Assembly (NCBI GenBank): GCA_903827955.1
Contig: CAIKKJ010000075.1
Coordinates: 32,332 to 96,331 of the forward strand
DNA: 64,000 nt
Direction: 5' to 3'
Origin: an uncultured Verrucomicrobia subdivision 3 bacterium
Lineage (GTDB): Bacteria; Verrucomicrobiota; Verrucomicrobiia; Limisphaerales; UBA11358
Shown: positions 27,900-37,941 of the stretch, in pieces
Layout of the letters: each line of letters begins with the position of its first letter
How positions within the stretch are numbered: position 1 is the first letter of the stretch
Position numbers and translations under genes: made by a program
Notes under the pieces: model-generated
What the model saw: only the letters and a program-made list of their open reading frames with translations
Database searches by the model: none
What the model was told of the DNA's origin: nothing

Positions 27900-28337
27900 T
27901 TATTTTACGCCCGCTTCCTTCATGTAGGCGCTGGAAATCCTGATGTTCGCCGCTTTGGCGACATCCATCACCCGCACAATCTGCCCCCACGGCGCGGCCT
28001 TGTCCGCCCGCACGGCCAGCTTGGCTTCATTGCCGGTGGCACGGGCTTTTTCGGCATCCACAATCAACCGGCCGCGCAACTGGTCTGGCGTCACCACATC
28101 GCCCGCCAGGCCGTAGCGCAAAGTGCCGGAAGCCTCGATGCTCACGAGCAACGGCGGATTTTCATTCGCGCCGGATCGCAAGGCGGAATTGGATTCCGGC
28201 AACGCCAGCCGCAGCGCGGGCTGCTGCCGAAACGTCGTCGTCACCAGCAGAAAAATCACCAGCACGATCAGCACATCAATCAGGGCGACGATGATGACCG
28301 CCGGCGCGGTGCGGCGTTTGTGCAGGATGAATCTCAT
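27900..28337 (-). CDS. ExbD/TolR-family protein
   Basis: The 145-residue protein has a single N-terminal membrane segment with the conserved Asp (APAVIIVALIDVLIVLVIFLL), followed by a periplasmic domain of the ExbD/TolR type. With ExbB/TolQ it uses the proton gradient to power an outer-membrane energy transducer. The ATG at 28337 overlaps the stop codon of the upstream ExbB-like gene (ATGA), so I prefer it to the tracked start at 28376. It is the last gene of a three-gene envelope operon. Confidence 0.9.
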   Translation of the reverse strand: MRFILHKRRTAPAVIIVALIDVLIVLVIFLLVTTTFRQQPALRLALPESNSALRSGANENPPLLVSIEASGTLRYGLAGDVVTPDQLRGRLIVDAEKARATGNEAKLAVRADKAAPWGQIVRVMDVAKAANIRISSAYMKEAGVK

Positions 28338-28933
28338 TTCTTCTCCGCAGATTGGCGGCGGATGAATTCCGCGCACAGCGTTTCCATTTCCACGGCGAGC
28401 ACTTCAACCTTTTTTGAAAAATAACTCCAGGCCACCAGCGACGGGATGGAAATCAGCAGGCCGATGAGCGTCGTCCGCAAAATCAAACTGATACCCTGCG
28501 CCAGTTTGGAAGCGTCGTTGATGTTCGTCAAACCCGTCTGCCCGATGTCGCCGAACACCGTCATCATGCCGAAAATGGTTCCGACCAGGCCGAGCAGCGG
28601 CGCGATGCCTACGATGACTTCCAGCACGACCAACCCCTGCTCCAACTTCACGACTTCATGACGCGCGGCTGTTTCCACCGCCGCCTCGGTGTCGGCTTTG
28701 GGCCAGTCACGATGCGCATCGGCAACCCGCAGCAGGCGACCGAGCGACGACGGCTGCGCTTCACAAAGCTGCCGGAGATTTTTCAAATCTTCGTCCGTGC
28801 GGCAAACCGCGACCGCAGCGGCGAGCCGCGCCGGCACGACGCTGCCCCAGCGCAATGTCCACGCGCGCCAGATGATCACACCCAGTCCCGCCACCGAGGT
28901 CAGGCCGAGTAACACATAAACAATTTTATCCAT
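28334..28933 (-). CDS. MotA/TolQ/ExbB-family proton channel protein
   Basis: The 199-residue protein has three membrane segments: an N-terminal one (IVYVLLGLTSVAGLGVIIWRAW) and a C-terminal pair (VVLEVIVGIAPLLGLVGTIFGMM and LILRTTLIGLLISIPSLVAWSYF). The GLVGTIFGM block is the family signature. It forms the stator with the downstream ExbD-like protein. It lies 24 bases after the TonB-like gene, giving the order tonB-like, exbB, exbD. Confidence 0.92.
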   Translation of the reverse strand: MDKIVYVLLGLTSVAGLGVIIWRAWTLRWGSVVPARLAAAVAVCRTDEDLKNLRQLCEAQPSSLGRLLRVADAHRDWPKADTEAAVETAARHEVVKLEQGLVVLEVIVGIAPLLGLVGTIFGMMTVFGDIGQTGLTNINDASKLAQGISLILRTTLIGLLISIPSLVAWSYFSKKVEVLAVEMETLCAEFIRRQSAEKK

Positions 28934-28957
28934 AAATTTTTCGAGTCGCGAACCGGT

Positions 28958-29926
28958 TTAATAATAATAAAACGTAAAGGAAATTTCCCGATAATTCGCA
29001 TTGATCATGCGCTTCATGTCCGCCGGCCATTTGCCGAAAGGCGCAGCATCCTGCACGGCTTCCTCGCAAACGTAGCCGAGCAACTGGCCGACGGTATTCT
29101 CCAAAAATTTCACTTCCATGATTGTGCCGTCAGCCTGCAACTTGAAATGCACGATGACCTTGCCGGTGCGGTCCTCGGCGAAACGATGGCTGTCCAGCAA
29201 ATCATACCAGCGCTGCGTGACCGCCTCGACAATTGCGCGGTCGTAATCACCAAACGCCGTGGATTTCACGTCGAGCGACGACCATTGTAACTGTCGCTTC
29301 ACGCCGCCGTCCTGATGCATCGCCTGGCCGGGCAGCTGTTGCGTCTGCGCCTGTGCCTGTTTCAAAGTGCGCGGCCGCTGTTGCGCCGGTGCTGATTCGG
29401 GTTTGGGCTGGACCGGCTTGCTCAATTTCAAATCGCCCAGGCTCATCGGGTCATGCGGATGCGCTTCCTCTACCGGTTTGGTTTCTGGCGCTGCTTCCGC
29501 CGGCGGCGGGGTAGACGGCTGCAATTTCGGCAGCATCGGCACGTCCTCGGTTTTCGGCACATCCTTCTGCTTGCCGTTCACCTTTGGCTGGCTGGAATTT
29601 TTCTCCGGCTCGGGATTGGCCGCTTGGGAATTTTTGTTGGAATAATATTTCGTCTGCTTCGGCGGCTCCGGCGCGGCGTGGCTCACGTCCACAAAAATCA
29701 ACGGCGGCTCGGCCTCGTGCTTGGCCGCCAGCATGGTGGTATTTTTTTTCTCGGGTTTTTTGAACCATGAGATCGCCTGCAACCGTTTCCACCAGCCAAG
29801 CTTTTTTCCCGCTTCGTAGCCCGACCACGCGCCGAGGTGTAACATCAGCGAAATCAAAAGCGCGACGACCAGCCGGCTGGAGCCAAGCCGGCCGGGACGC
29901 AACGACTGGATTTCAGCGCGAGCCAT
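28958..29926 (-). CDS. TonB/TolA-like energy transducer
   Basis: The 322-residue protein has one membrane segment near the N terminus (SSRLVVALLISLMLHLGAWSG) and a long periplasmic linker rich in Pro, Lys, Glu and Gln (residues about 75-215). A C-terminal domain follows with TGKVIVHFKLQADGTIMEV, which fits the TonB/TolA fold. The start at 29926 (MARAEIQSLRPGRLG) is preferred over the tracked 30004, whose extra residues are cysteine- and arginine-rich. It would carry energy from the adjacent ExbB/ExbD pair to an outer-membrane partner not present in this window. Confidence 0.82.
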   Translation of the reverse strand: MARAEIQSLRPGRLGSSRLVVALLISLMLHLGAWSGYEAGKKLGWWKRLQAISWFKKPEKKNTTMLAAKHEAEPPLIFVDVSHAAPEPPKQTKYYSNKNSQAANPEPEKNSSQPKVNGKQKDVPKTEDVPMLPKLQPSTPPPAEAAPETKPVEEAHPHDPMSLGDLKLSKPVQPKPESAPAQQRPRTLKQAQAQTQQLPGQAMHQDGGVKRQLQWSSLDVKSTAFGDYDRAIVEAVTQRWYDLLDSHRFAEDRTGKVIVHFKLQADGTIMEVKFLENTVGQLLGYVCEEAVQDAAPFGKWPADMKRMINANYREISFTFYYY

Positions 29927-30026
29927 GAACGGAAATTTTGCCTCATGGACGCGTCTCCGGCAACAGCAGGGTTTGACGTCCGTTTTCCCGCCTTGCAGTT
30001 TCACCGCGTTTTGCTTTCATCGCGCC

Positions 30027-30788
30027 ATGCCGAAAGTTCCGCTCGCCCAAATCGTCACACACTGCGATAAAATCCTCCGCACCGCCGAAATCGGCGACTA
30101 CGACGGCGCAGTGAACGGCTTGCAGATGGAAAATTCCGGCCACGTCACGCGTATCGCCGCGACCGTGGATGCCAGCCTCGCCACGGTGAAGCTTGCCATT
30201 GCGGCGCAAGCGGATTTGCTCATTGTGCATCATGGCTTGTTTTGGTCAAAGATGCAGCCACTGACGGGCAAAAAATTTGAGCTGCTGCAATTGCTCGTTG
30301 AAAACAACCTCGCCATTTACAGCTCGCATCTGCCGCTCGACGCACACCCGAGGCTGGGTAACAATGCGCAGCTCGCCGAAGCGCTGGGCTTGAAAAATCT
30401 AAAACCATTTTTCTTCAGCCACGGGCAGAACATCGGGCTAAAAACTTTTGCCAAAATTTCCCGCGCCGAACTGGCCAAAAGGCTAGAACGTGCGACCGGC
30501 GCGAAACCAAAATTGCTTCCCGGTGGAAAAGAAGCCTGCGGGCGCATCGGCATTGTCACCGGCGGCGCGGGCGGCGAGTTGAAACAGGCGGCGGCGGAAG
30601 GCGTGGACACCTTCATCACCGGCGAAGGCCCGCACTGGACTTATGCGCTTGCCGAAGAACTGGGCGTGAATGTTTTTTACGCCGGCCATTACGCCACGGA
30701 AACATTTGGCGTGAAGGCACTGGCGGCGGAGCTGGCCAAAAAATTCCGTGTGCCGTGGGAATTTCTCGACCACCCGACGGGGTTATAG
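30027..30788 (+). CDS. Nif3-like dinuclear metal protein (YbgI family)
   Basis: The 253-residue protein carries the metal-site motifs of the Nif3/YbgI family: IVHHGLFW near residue 65 and AGHYATETFGVKAL near the C terminus, plus the substrate-loop-like SSHLPLDAH. Family members bind two metal ions and have been linked to GTP cyclohydrolase-like chemistry, but the physiological role is not established. The ATG at 30027 gives MPKVPLAQIVTHCDKIL, which matches the family start. The extra 34 residues of the tracked ORF overlap the tonB-like start region. Its 3' end overlaps the convergent glycosyltransferase gene by six bases. Confidence 0.9.
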   Translation: MPKVPLAQIVTHCDKILRTAEIGDYDGAVNGLQMENSGHVTRIAATVDASLATVKLAIAAQADLLIVHHGLFWSKMQPLTGKKFELLQLLVENNLAIYSSHLPLDAHPRLGNNAQLAEALGLKNLKPFFFSHGQNIGLKTFAKISRAELAKRLERATGAKPKLLPGGKEACGRIGIVTGGAGGELKQAAAEGVDTFITGEGPHWTYALAEELGVNVFYAGHYATETFGVKALAAELAKKFRVPWEFLDHPTGL

Positions 30789-31760
30789 GTCGGGCTTGAT
30801 CTTCGGATCGCGCGGATTTTTTTTCTGCGCGGCGATACCGTCGCGCACGCCGCGTAAATCTTCACGAAAGACGCGGGCGAGTTCCTTTTTCCCAGTGAGC
30901 GAGTATTGCGCAATCTTGATGTAGAGTTGCACGAAACGGCCGACCTTCATGCAAAACATCAGCGGGTTGCCGGAGTTTTCGTGCATGAGCGCCGCGCCAC
31001 CAAAGCTGTAGGCGTAACGGGTTTTAAATACATCCTCGGTGGTCATGCGGTGATGATTGTGCCGCACCACGGCGCGCGGTTCGTAAATCAGGCAATGGCC
31101 GGAACGCAGCACGCGATAATTGATGTCAATGTCTTCGCCGCTGCGCAACGGCGCGCCGGCACCAAGGCGGTTGTCGAAACCGCCGAGCTGGTCGAGTGCG
31201 AGCTTACGGAACGACATGCTGCTGCCGTGGCCGACATTCCACGGTGCCATGCCTTTTCCCTTCAGATGCTTGGCGAAAACTTTCAGGACATTCCGCAAAA
31301 CTAGGCCAATGCTGAAACGCACTTCGTCCGGCATGAATTCGCGGCGCACTTCGCCCAGATCCTGCCCGGCGACTTCCTCAAACAAATCGGCGGCGGTTTC
31401 ATTGCGATGCGGCACGACCCGGCCGGAGCAGCCCCAGACTTCGGGACGGGAATAATTTTCGACGAGTAACGAAAGCCAGTTGGTCGCGGGCAGGCAGTCG
31501 TCATCGGTGAAGGCGATGATTTCGCCGGTGCAATGCGGCAGTCCGGAATTGCGGGCGAGCGACTGGCCGAGGCGCGGTTCGACAATGTATTTGGCGCGGA
31601 ACTGCTCCGCAATTTTCGCGGATTTTTCTTTTTCCTCGCCATTGCTACTGTCCACGATGACGACTTCAAAATCGGGATAATCCTGTTTGGACAACGCCGC
31701 CAGCACTTCGGCCAGATAGCCGGAATGGTTACGGGTGATGACGATGACGGAGGCGCGCAT
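30783..31760 (-). CDS. Family 2 glycosyltransferase
   Basis: The 325-residue protein starts MRASVIVITRNHSGYLAEVL. It has the GT2 nucleotide-binding strand (DFEVVIVDSSNGE), the DxD-type motif in EIIAFTDDDCLPATNW and the acceptor-side SGEDIDINYRVLRSGH. It is the last gene of a minus-strand run beginning with the YfhO-like gene. The ATG at 31760 begins four bases after the FkbM gene stops and is preferred over the tracked 31805. It probably adds a sugar to a surface glycan. Substrates are unknown. Confidence 0.9.
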   Translation of the reverse strand: MRASVIVITRNHSGYLAEVLAALSKQDYPDFEVVIVDSSNGEEKEKSAKIAEQFRAKYIVEPRLGQSLARNSGLPHCTGEIIAFTDDDCLPATNWLSLLVENYSRPEVWGCSGRVVPHRNETAADLFEEVAGQDLGEVRREFMPDEVRFSIGLVLRNVLKVFAKHLKGKGMAPWNVGHGSSMSFRKLALDQLGGFDNRLGAGAPLRSGEDIDINYRVLRSGHCLIYEPRAVVRHNHHRMTTEDVFKTRYAYSFGGAALMHENSGNPLMFCMKVGRFVQLYIKIAQYSLTGKKELARVFREDLRGVRDGIAAQKKNPRDPKIKPDL

Positions 31761-31764
31761 CGGT

Positions 31765-32796
31765 TCAGACCTGACGTTTTTCAAACTTGGATTCCAGCAG
31801 GCCAACCTTGTCGCGGTGGACGGCGAAAATATTCATCGCCGTGTGCAGCAGCAAACGCTGGGCGGGCTGAAAAGGCACGAGCGCGAGCGTTTCCTTTGGC
31901 TGCGGGTGCGGGTCAAATTCATCGCCCACGAGACAAGGGCCGCCGGCCTGACGCAACCACGCGGCGTGGTAAAAAACGTAGCCCAGTTCTTCGAGCAACT
32001 GGATGGGCCGCATGATTTGGGCGAGGTCTTCGGTGTCGCGTTTATTTTCAAACGCAATCATCGGTTGGTGCTTGGCGATAGTTTTCTTGCCGCCGAGGAA
32101 GACTTCGCTTTCATTGCCTTCGACATCCACCTTCATCACGTCGGGCGGCGGGCCGTCGAACTGGTCGAGCATGGAAGTTTTGATGCCGCCGACGCCGCGA
32201 TTTTCTTTGGTCACCGTGGCACAGCCGCTGTGAATTGAATCCGGCAGGAACATCGAAGCCGTGCCCGCTTCTGCCATCAGCGCAAAATCATGAAGCTGGA
32301 TGCGGTCGCCTAAACCGGCTTGTTGCACCATGCTAGCAATGTCCTGATGCGTGGTGGGGAAAGGTTCAAACGCGTGAATCTTTCCCTGAAAGCCGGGCCG
32401 CGTCGCGGCCATGAGTGAAAACCAACCCCAGTTGCTGCCGATGTCGTAGAACACGCCGTTGTCCGGGATGACGAGATCGAAGAGCGAAGCGACCTGCGGT
32501 TCATAGCCCATCACGTATTGCTTGAAATAGAGGATGGCGTAGGTCGCGTTTTTGGTGTTGTAGGAAATATGTTTCCGCTGGCCGTTGACGGTCAGGTAAA
32601 ACGAGCCCTTCATCGTGAACGGGGAAAATTTCCGGTAGAGCAAAAACGTGAGCAGGTTGTGAGCGCCATACAATCCTTGCTTGCCCTGCGTGCTCCAGCG
32701 GTCGAACGGATAGCGGTAGCAGCGCACAATCCACGGCAGATGGTCGAGTTCAAACGGGTTTCGGCGCGTGATTTCGCGGCACAGGATTTCTTTCAT
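31765..32796 (-). CDS. FkbM-family methyltransferase
   Basis: The 343-residue protein has a SAM-binding motif (NGVFYDIGSNWGWFSLMAA), the acidic strand-2 end (KIHAFEPFPTTH) and the FkbM signature VMKVDVEGNESEVFLGG. FkbM enzymes O-methylate hydroxyls, often on sugars or polyketides. The N-terminal 90 residues precede the methyltransferase fold and have no motif I know. Co-location with a GT2 gene four bases downstream supports methylation of a glycan residue. Confidence 0.88.
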   Translation of the reverse strand: MKEILCREITRRNPFELDHLPWIVRCYRYPFDRWSTQGKQGLYGAHNLLTFLLYRKFSPFTMKGSFYLTVNGQRKHISYNTKNATYAILYFKQYVMGYEPQVASLFDLVIPDNGVFYDIGSNWGWFSLMAATRPGFQGKIHAFEPFPTTHQDIASMVQQAGLGDRIQLHDFALMAEAGTASMFLPDSIHSGCATVTKENRGVGGIKTSMLDQFDGPPPDVMKVDVEGNESEVFLGGKKTIAKHQPMIAFENKRDTEDLAQIMRPIQLLEELGYVFYHAAWLRQAGGPCLVGDEFDPHPQPKETLALVPFQPAQRLLLHTAMNIFAVHRDKVGLLESKFEKRQV

Positions 32797-32884
32797 CGCG
32801 TTGAGGCTATTGAGAAGTCATCGACGGGCAAGCATTTTTACGCGCTGCCCGCCGCGAAGTTGTTTTTAAAAATCCGGCCTGCGC

Positions 32885-35569
32885 CTATTTTTTTTGCGTC
32901 GCCAAAAAGAGTCCAGCCGCCAGCAACCCCGCCAGCCCGATCGCCACCAGAGTGATGTAAAGCGGCTTGCTGGGCAGGCTGTAATAAAATTCCACCGTGT
33001 GCTGGCCGGGCGCAAGTTGCACGCCGCGCATGAGGAAGTTGCAGCGCAGTAATTCGGCCGACTGTCCGTCCACGGACACGCGCCAACCGGGGTCGAACTT
33101 GTCGTTCAGCAGCAGCACAGCGGGCGCAGCGGCGTTCGCAGTGAAGGTGATGCGCTTCGTCGAATAATTTTTAAACACCACTGTGCCGGGGCTGCTATCG
33201 TTCGTTGAACTGGCGGGCAGATTTTTTGACGGCGTGGAAACGAGCACGGTTTTGGCCGGATCAAAATTCAAGTCGGCGAGCATTTTCAGATTGGCCGCGT
33301 CGTTGGTGCTGACCTGCCAGCTGGAAAATAATTTTGCGCGCGGCAGGGCGCCGGTGAATTCAAACAGCGCGTATCGGCCGTTGTCATTCAGCGTAGCAGT
33401 GAGTTCTTCCAATCGTTGCGGTTGGAGCACGCCGGGCTTGGGCACGATTTCAAAACGCTGGGCGATGCGGAAGCGGTGTTGCACCGGATCAAGCTGCTGG
33501 TTCATCACTTCCAGATAGCCGGCGGGACCGAGCAGATAGCAAGTATTGGACAATTCCCAGCGGCGCGCCATCAACGGAGCGGATTCTGCCGTGCCGCGCG
33601 GTGATAATGCTTCAAGATACATCTTCAAATCCTCCGCCATGCGCGGCATCTGGATGATGTCGAGGCACTGGATGTTGTAATACGGAAAATGATGCTGCAT
33701 CCATTCGATGCGATAAACCTGGTCGAGCAACTCCATGCCTTCCGGCGCGCGAAACGGCAGACCGGCCACGCGTTGTTCCCACGGATTTTTGGTGAGCTGC
33801 GCCACGATGGGATTGAGTGTGCCGACTTCGTATTTCTGTTTGTAATCCCAATGGATGACATACGGCAGATTGGCGCGGCCTAAATCAAACAGTAAAAATC
33901 CGCCGAGACAAATCGTGCCCAACCGCGCGCGCGAACCGCGAAAACCGCCCGCCAGCAATTGCGTGAACAAAACCAGCGCCACCGCCAGCAGCACCACAAA
34001 CCAGCCGGCCTGCGCGATGCTGAAACCGGCAATCTGCCCGGCCATGTCTTCACCCGGAAATCCGCGCTTTTGCAGCCACGCCACAAACGCCGCACGCTGG
34101 CTGGAAAAAATCATCCAGCCAAGGACGCTGGCGGCGAGCGCCGCACCACTGGCAAACACCCAGCGCCGGTCAAATTTATTGGCGCGCGTCCACCAGGCAT
34201 TGAAAGTTCCCGCCGGGGTAGCGGCGTCCAGTTGCCGGCTCAAGGCCTGCAGGCCATACGCAAACAACACCAGCAGCGCCCAACAGAAAAAAATGATAAA
34301 CTTGCACGGGTTACGGATGGTGGAAAAATACGGCAGCTGATACAGCGCGCCATAAAACATTGGCGCAAAACGTCCCCACGATAACAGCAGCGAACCGACC
34401 AGCACCACAATCCAGAACCAGATAATTTTTTTCTGCGATGAGTTGAACGGCGAGTTTTCGCGCCGGAAAGATTGAACCACCGTCCACAACGCAACCAGCA
34501 TCACCAGCACGCCGCAATAATCACCGCCGCCAGTGAACCGCATGAATGACGAAGCCGGCGGCGCACCCTGTTCGCCGCTGTCGTAATAGCGATCCAACAC
34601 CGGATCACGGCCTACGCCACCCCAATAGTTGCCGCCGTCATAAAATTTTGCGACTGCCGGCATCATGTCTTTCGGCGTATCCATTTTGTAGCCGAACAGT
34701 CCGGGCACGATGAGCCCAAGCGTTTCTGTCTTGGGCAGGCTCCATTGCGTGGCCCAGTCCCAATGCGCGGCCTTGGTTTCCGAATCTTGCGCCGTGCCGG
34801 CCACGCCGGTGATGGAATTACCCACGAGTGCCAGCACCGTTTGCAACGCCATGAAGCCGGCGAAAACAGCGATGACCGCAACGTGGCTGATGCCACGGAA
34901 AATTCTGATTGGCATGGTGCCATCGGCTTCGACCAGTGATTTGAAGAAAATAAAACCCGCCACCAGCACACTGCATAACGCGCCGACATCAGCACCTTCA
35001 ACCACATTCATGCCCACGCAAAAACCGGCCAAGACGAGTCGCAAGCAGAAAATTTTCCACGGGGTTTCCTTAGTGTTGGCGATAGCCAGCGCGAGCGCAA
35101 AAAAATTCATGCCAATGGCAATTTCCACCGAGGCAATTCCCCAGCAGGCACCTGCAAAAAACGTAGAATTCAGCACAGCGGCCAACATTCCCATGGTCGC
35201 GGCGAAACTGGTAAATTTGAGTGCGCGCAAAAATGCCCACACACCCAATCCCAGCACAAACAAGGAAACGGGCGCGTAAAATTTGGAATAGCCGACCGGG
35301 CCTATAGACCAATAAAGCAGAGCACGAATGCTAGGCGTATACGTTCCGACGGCAAAACCGACATCGTTTAAGTCATCCCACATTCCGGTCAGCGCCCCCG
35401 GCATCTGTTGCCAATTGACATTTTGCTGACCGAGCGGACCGTCGTTGGAAAAATGAACATAACCCGGTAAAAAACTGCGCCAAAACAACAGGCCGATAAC
35501 GGCCATTAATAACAACGGGGCAAAAAAACGAGCCTGATAACGCGGCAACAGTGAAGGTGTATTTTTCAT
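32885..35569 (-). CDS. YfhO-like large membrane protein
   Basis: The 894-residue protein has about a dozen hydrophobic segments, beginning with FFAPLLLMAVIGLLFW. A C-terminal soluble domain contains LLNDKFDPGWRVSVDG and GVQLAPGQHTVEFYY, which are the hallmark blocks of the YfhO family, and a last membrane segment follows. Family members are GT-C-like enzymes implicated in glycosylation of cell-wall polymers such as lipoteichoic acid. Here a surface polysaccharide or glycolipid is more likely. It is the first gene of the minus-strand run with the FkbM and GT2 genes. Confidence 0.85.
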   Translation of the reverse strand: MKNTPSLLPRYQARFFAPLLLMAVIGLLFWRSFLPGYVHFSNDGPLGQQNVNWQQMPGALTGMWDDLNDVGFAVGTYTPSIRALLYWSIGPVGYSKFYAPVSLFVLGLGVWAFLRALKFTSFAATMGMLAAVLNSTFFAGACWGIASVEIAIGMNFFALALAIANTKETPWKIFCLRLVLAGFCVGMNVVEGADVGALCSVLVAGFIFFKSLVEADGTMPIRIFRGISHVAVIAVFAGFMALQTVLALVGNSITGVAGTAQDSETKAAHWDWATQWSLPKTETLGLIVPGLFGYKMDTPKDMMPAVAKFYDGGNYWGGVGRDPVLDRYYDSGEQGAPPASSFMRFTGGGDYCGVLVMLVALWTVVQSFRRENSPFNSSQKKIIWFWIVVLVGSLLLSWGRFAPMFYGALYQLPYFSTIRNPCKFIIFFCWALLVLFAYGLQALSRQLDAATPAGTFNAWWTRANKFDRRWVFASGAALAASVLGWMIFSSQRAAFVAWLQKRGFPGEDMAGQIAGFSIAQAGWFVVLLAVALVLFTQLLAGGFRGSRARLGTICLGGFLLFDLGRANLPYVIHWDYKQKYEVGTLNPIVAQLTKNPWEQRVAGLPFRAPEGMELLDQVYRIEWMQHHFPYYNIQCLDIIQMPRMAEDLKMYLEALSPRGTAESAPLMARRWELSNTCYLLGPAGYLEVMNQQLDPVQHRFRIAQRFEIVPKPGVLQPQRLEELTATLNDNGRYALFEFTGALPRAKLFSSWQVSTNDAANLKMLADLNFDPAKTVLVSTPSKNLPASSTNDSSPGTVVFKNYSTKRITFTANAAAPAVLLLNDKFDPGWRVSVDGQSAELLRCNFLMRGVQLAPGQHTVEFYYSLPSKPLYITLVAIGLAGLLAAGLFLATQKK

Positions 35570-35743
35570 TTAGTTACGAGCCAATTGACATTCGGCGGCA
35601 GGGTTTGTTCAACCGCGAGCGAACGTTCAGTCTTGGCGCAGACCGGGCGACTGTCAAGAATGTCTCTCGCCCGCAGAGAAAACCAGTGCTTTTGGCCGCG
35701 GTGCAGATTAACATCAACGCCCATAGGGTTTACGTTCTGATTC

Positions 35744-36814
35744 ATGAAAAATATTGTCATGCTGCAGGGGATGGGTAACAACGAGCGCGGTTGGGCGCGG
35801 CTCGTCTCCAAGTTCGGGCGCGTGACGCTGATCCAGCAGGGCCTGATTCAGCATGTCGAGGTTTGGGAGAATGAAACAAAGATTTTCGACGGTCCGGAAA
35901 CCAGCGTTAAGAGCACCCGACAGTTGGATGAAGCCACATTTTCTTCACTGACCATTTTTCGTTCTATTGCGCGTTGCGTGGAAAATGCCAAGGATGGAAA
36001 GATTGATGCGTTGATTGCAGCCAATTACAGCGGCGGGCTGGCGGCGTTGGTTTTGCGATGGTTTGGGCGCACGAAGAAGATTGTGTTGACGGTTTCAGAT
36101 TTTCTGCCACCGCGCGGTTCGCTGGCCGTGCGGCTGCATCGGCGGATTACTGCGGCTTTAACCCGTTTCGTGGCGCGGCGGGTGGACGAGGTTTGGACGG
36201 TTTCGCCCCGGATTCCAACGGCGTTGGTCAACCCTAATAATTACGTTTTCCCGATTTGCTTGGATGACAATCAAGTGTCGGCCGGCACACGAAATGAAAT
36301 CGGATACATCGGATTCCCCTCGCCCGACCACGCGCTTGAAATTCTGTTTGAAATTGCCCGGCGGCATGACCTGCGCCTCAACATTATCGGCCAGTCACCG
36401 TATCTGGAATCCATCAAACATCTGGCACCGCCGACAACCGTTTTTCATGGAACCTTGAGCGACCCAAAAAAGGTGAACGCCATCTTGTCCCGCTGCTTTT
36501 GCGGCTACGCGATTTATCGCAACACCGGCCCGCAGAGTTACAGCTACTACGGAATTCCGTCCAAAACATTTTATTATTTTGCCAGCAACACGCCGGTGGT
36601 GACGACTAACACGGCGCATTTCAGCCCGCGCATCGAAGAATTTGGCGTCGGCCGCGTCGTCGAGCCAACGTCGACAGAAATTGAACAGGCAATTTTGCAG
36701 ATACAAGCGGAGTTTTCCAAATTTTACAAGGCGATTGGCAGTTTTAGAACTGCCTGGAACGTTGACGCGGAAAATTTTCATCGAGAACGGTTCGTTAAAC
36801 TGGGGGTGTTGTAA
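35744..36814 (+). CDS. GT-B fold glycosyltransferase (GT4-like)
   Basis: The 356-residue protein has an N-terminal acceptor half and a C-terminal donor half. The donor half contains GYAIYRNTGPQSYSYYGIPSKTFYYFASNTPVVTTN in its pieces: a Y-x-I-P-S-K block followed by a glycine-poor version of the GT4 donor loop. No clear membrane segment is present. It opens a plus-strand run of glycan genes and is divergent from the YfhO-like gene over about 174 bases. The family call is weaker than for the other transferases because the E-x7-E motif is not obvious. Confidence 0.68.
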   Translation: MKNIVMLQGMGNNERGWARLVSKFGRVTLIQQGLIQHVEVWENETKIFDGPETSVKSTRQLDEATFSSLTIFRSIARCVENAKDGKIDALIAANYSGGLAALVLRWFGRTKKIVLTVSDFLPPRGSLAVRLHRRITAALTRFVARRVDEVWTVSPRIPTALVNPNNYVFPICLDDNQVSAGTRNEIGYIGFPSPDHALEILFEIARRHDLRLNIIGQSPYLESIKHLAPPTTVFHGTLSDPKKVNAILSRCFCGYAIYRNTGPQSYSYYGIPSKTFYYFASNTPVVTTNTAHFSPRIEEFGVGRVVEPTSTEIEQAILQIQAEFSKFYKAIGSFRTAWNVDAENFHRERFVKLGVL

Positions 36815-36879
36815 TTTTGCTTTTCCGGGCAGAAAACTTTTGCTTACCGAGTCGAAATCGGCAAGCCTCTTGATTCAAC

Positions 36880-37818
36880 ATGAAGCCGCTTTGCGACGCC
36901 CTAAAAGACAATTTCACGATTGCGAACCTTGGTTGTATCGGTGATGCCGACTACCGCTTGCCCCGCAGCATTGTCAAAGCCCTGACGGTGGTGGAAGTGG
37001 ATGCCGAAGGTGGTGCCCGCACTCAAAGCGATTACCACCGCAAAATTCAAATCACCGCTCCCATCGCCGGAACGGCGGGCAAAAAACCATTTATTCGCAA
37101 CACCTTTGCCGGCACCTGTTCGCTGCTCCGCCCGCGTCCCGGCAAGGTTGAAGAATTTGCGATGCAGCAGTATTTCAACGAAGTCGCCGCAACCGAGATG
37201 GAATGTGATACCCTGCCTAACTTGCTGAAGCGGGAGAAAGTTTCCGGCCTTGATTTTTTGAAGACTGACGTGGAGGGGCTTGATTCCGCCATCATCCAAA
37301 GCTGCCAAGAATTTTTTGGCAAGACGCTGGCGTTTCAGGCGGAACTGCGATTCGATCCGTTCTACGAAACCGAGCCATGCTTTCATGAAACCGTTTCGCT
37401 ACTCGCCGCGCACGGCTACGAAGTGCTGGACATCATCCACATCGACCGCTGGAAATACGCCACGCCGAACTGGAAATGGCAGCTTGAAGGCCGTGCCGTC
37501 TGGGCGGATTTTTTGTTTGTCCTGAAGCCGGAAAAATTAGCCGCCAACTTTGGCGCAGACGCCCCGCTGGCCGTGGCCAAGCAGATTATCATCGCCGCCA
37601 TGCTGGGGAAAAAAAATTACGGCGAATTCCTTCTTCAAAGGTTCGCTGCCATTTTGCCGGAAGACTGGAAAAAAGAACTGCGCCTCGTGGTCAAACCACG
37701 CGGTTTAAGTTTGAACCAAATCCGGCAGTCGCTTCGTCGCCAATTCATGCCACTGGAATTGTTTCTCAAACACCGTATCAATCGCAGTCGGCACGTTTCC
37801 ATCCGGCTGGGTAATTGA
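36880..37818 (+). CDS. FkbM-like methyltransferase
   Basis: The 312-residue protein has a degenerate SAM loop (ANLGCIGDADYRLPRSI) and the FkbM-type signature LDFLKTDVEGLDSAIIQ, which matches MKVDVEG in the paralogue at 31765. The usual D-x-G-x-x-x-G is altered to L-G-C-I-G-D. The C-terminal 90 residues are basic and helical. It lies in a run of glycosyltransferase and methyltransferase genes, so sugar O-methylation is the likely role. Confidence 0.75.
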   Translation: MKPLCDALKDNFTIANLGCIGDADYRLPRSIVKALTVVEVDAEGGARTQSDYHRKIQITAPIAGTAGKKPFIRNTFAGTCSLLRPRPGKVEEFAMQQYFNEVAATEMECDTLPNLLKREKVSGLDFLKTDVEGLDSAIIQSCQEFFGKTLAFQAELRFDPFYETEPCFHETVSLLAAHGYEVLDIIHIDRWKYATPNWKWQLEGRAVWADFLFVLKPEKLAANFGADAPLAVAKQIIIAAMLGKKNYGEFLLQRFAAILPEDWKKELRLVVKPRGLSLNQIRQSLRRQFMPLELFLKHRINRSRHVSIRLGN

Positions 37819-37941
37819 CGGCGCGTGTTCAGATCAGATACTTAAAAATCGAAATCATACCTTGCACAGACACGGTGAAAATTCAGATTGCATTTGGATT
37901 TTTTGGTTGTCGGTTGTGCTGACAGGGTGATAATTTGACAC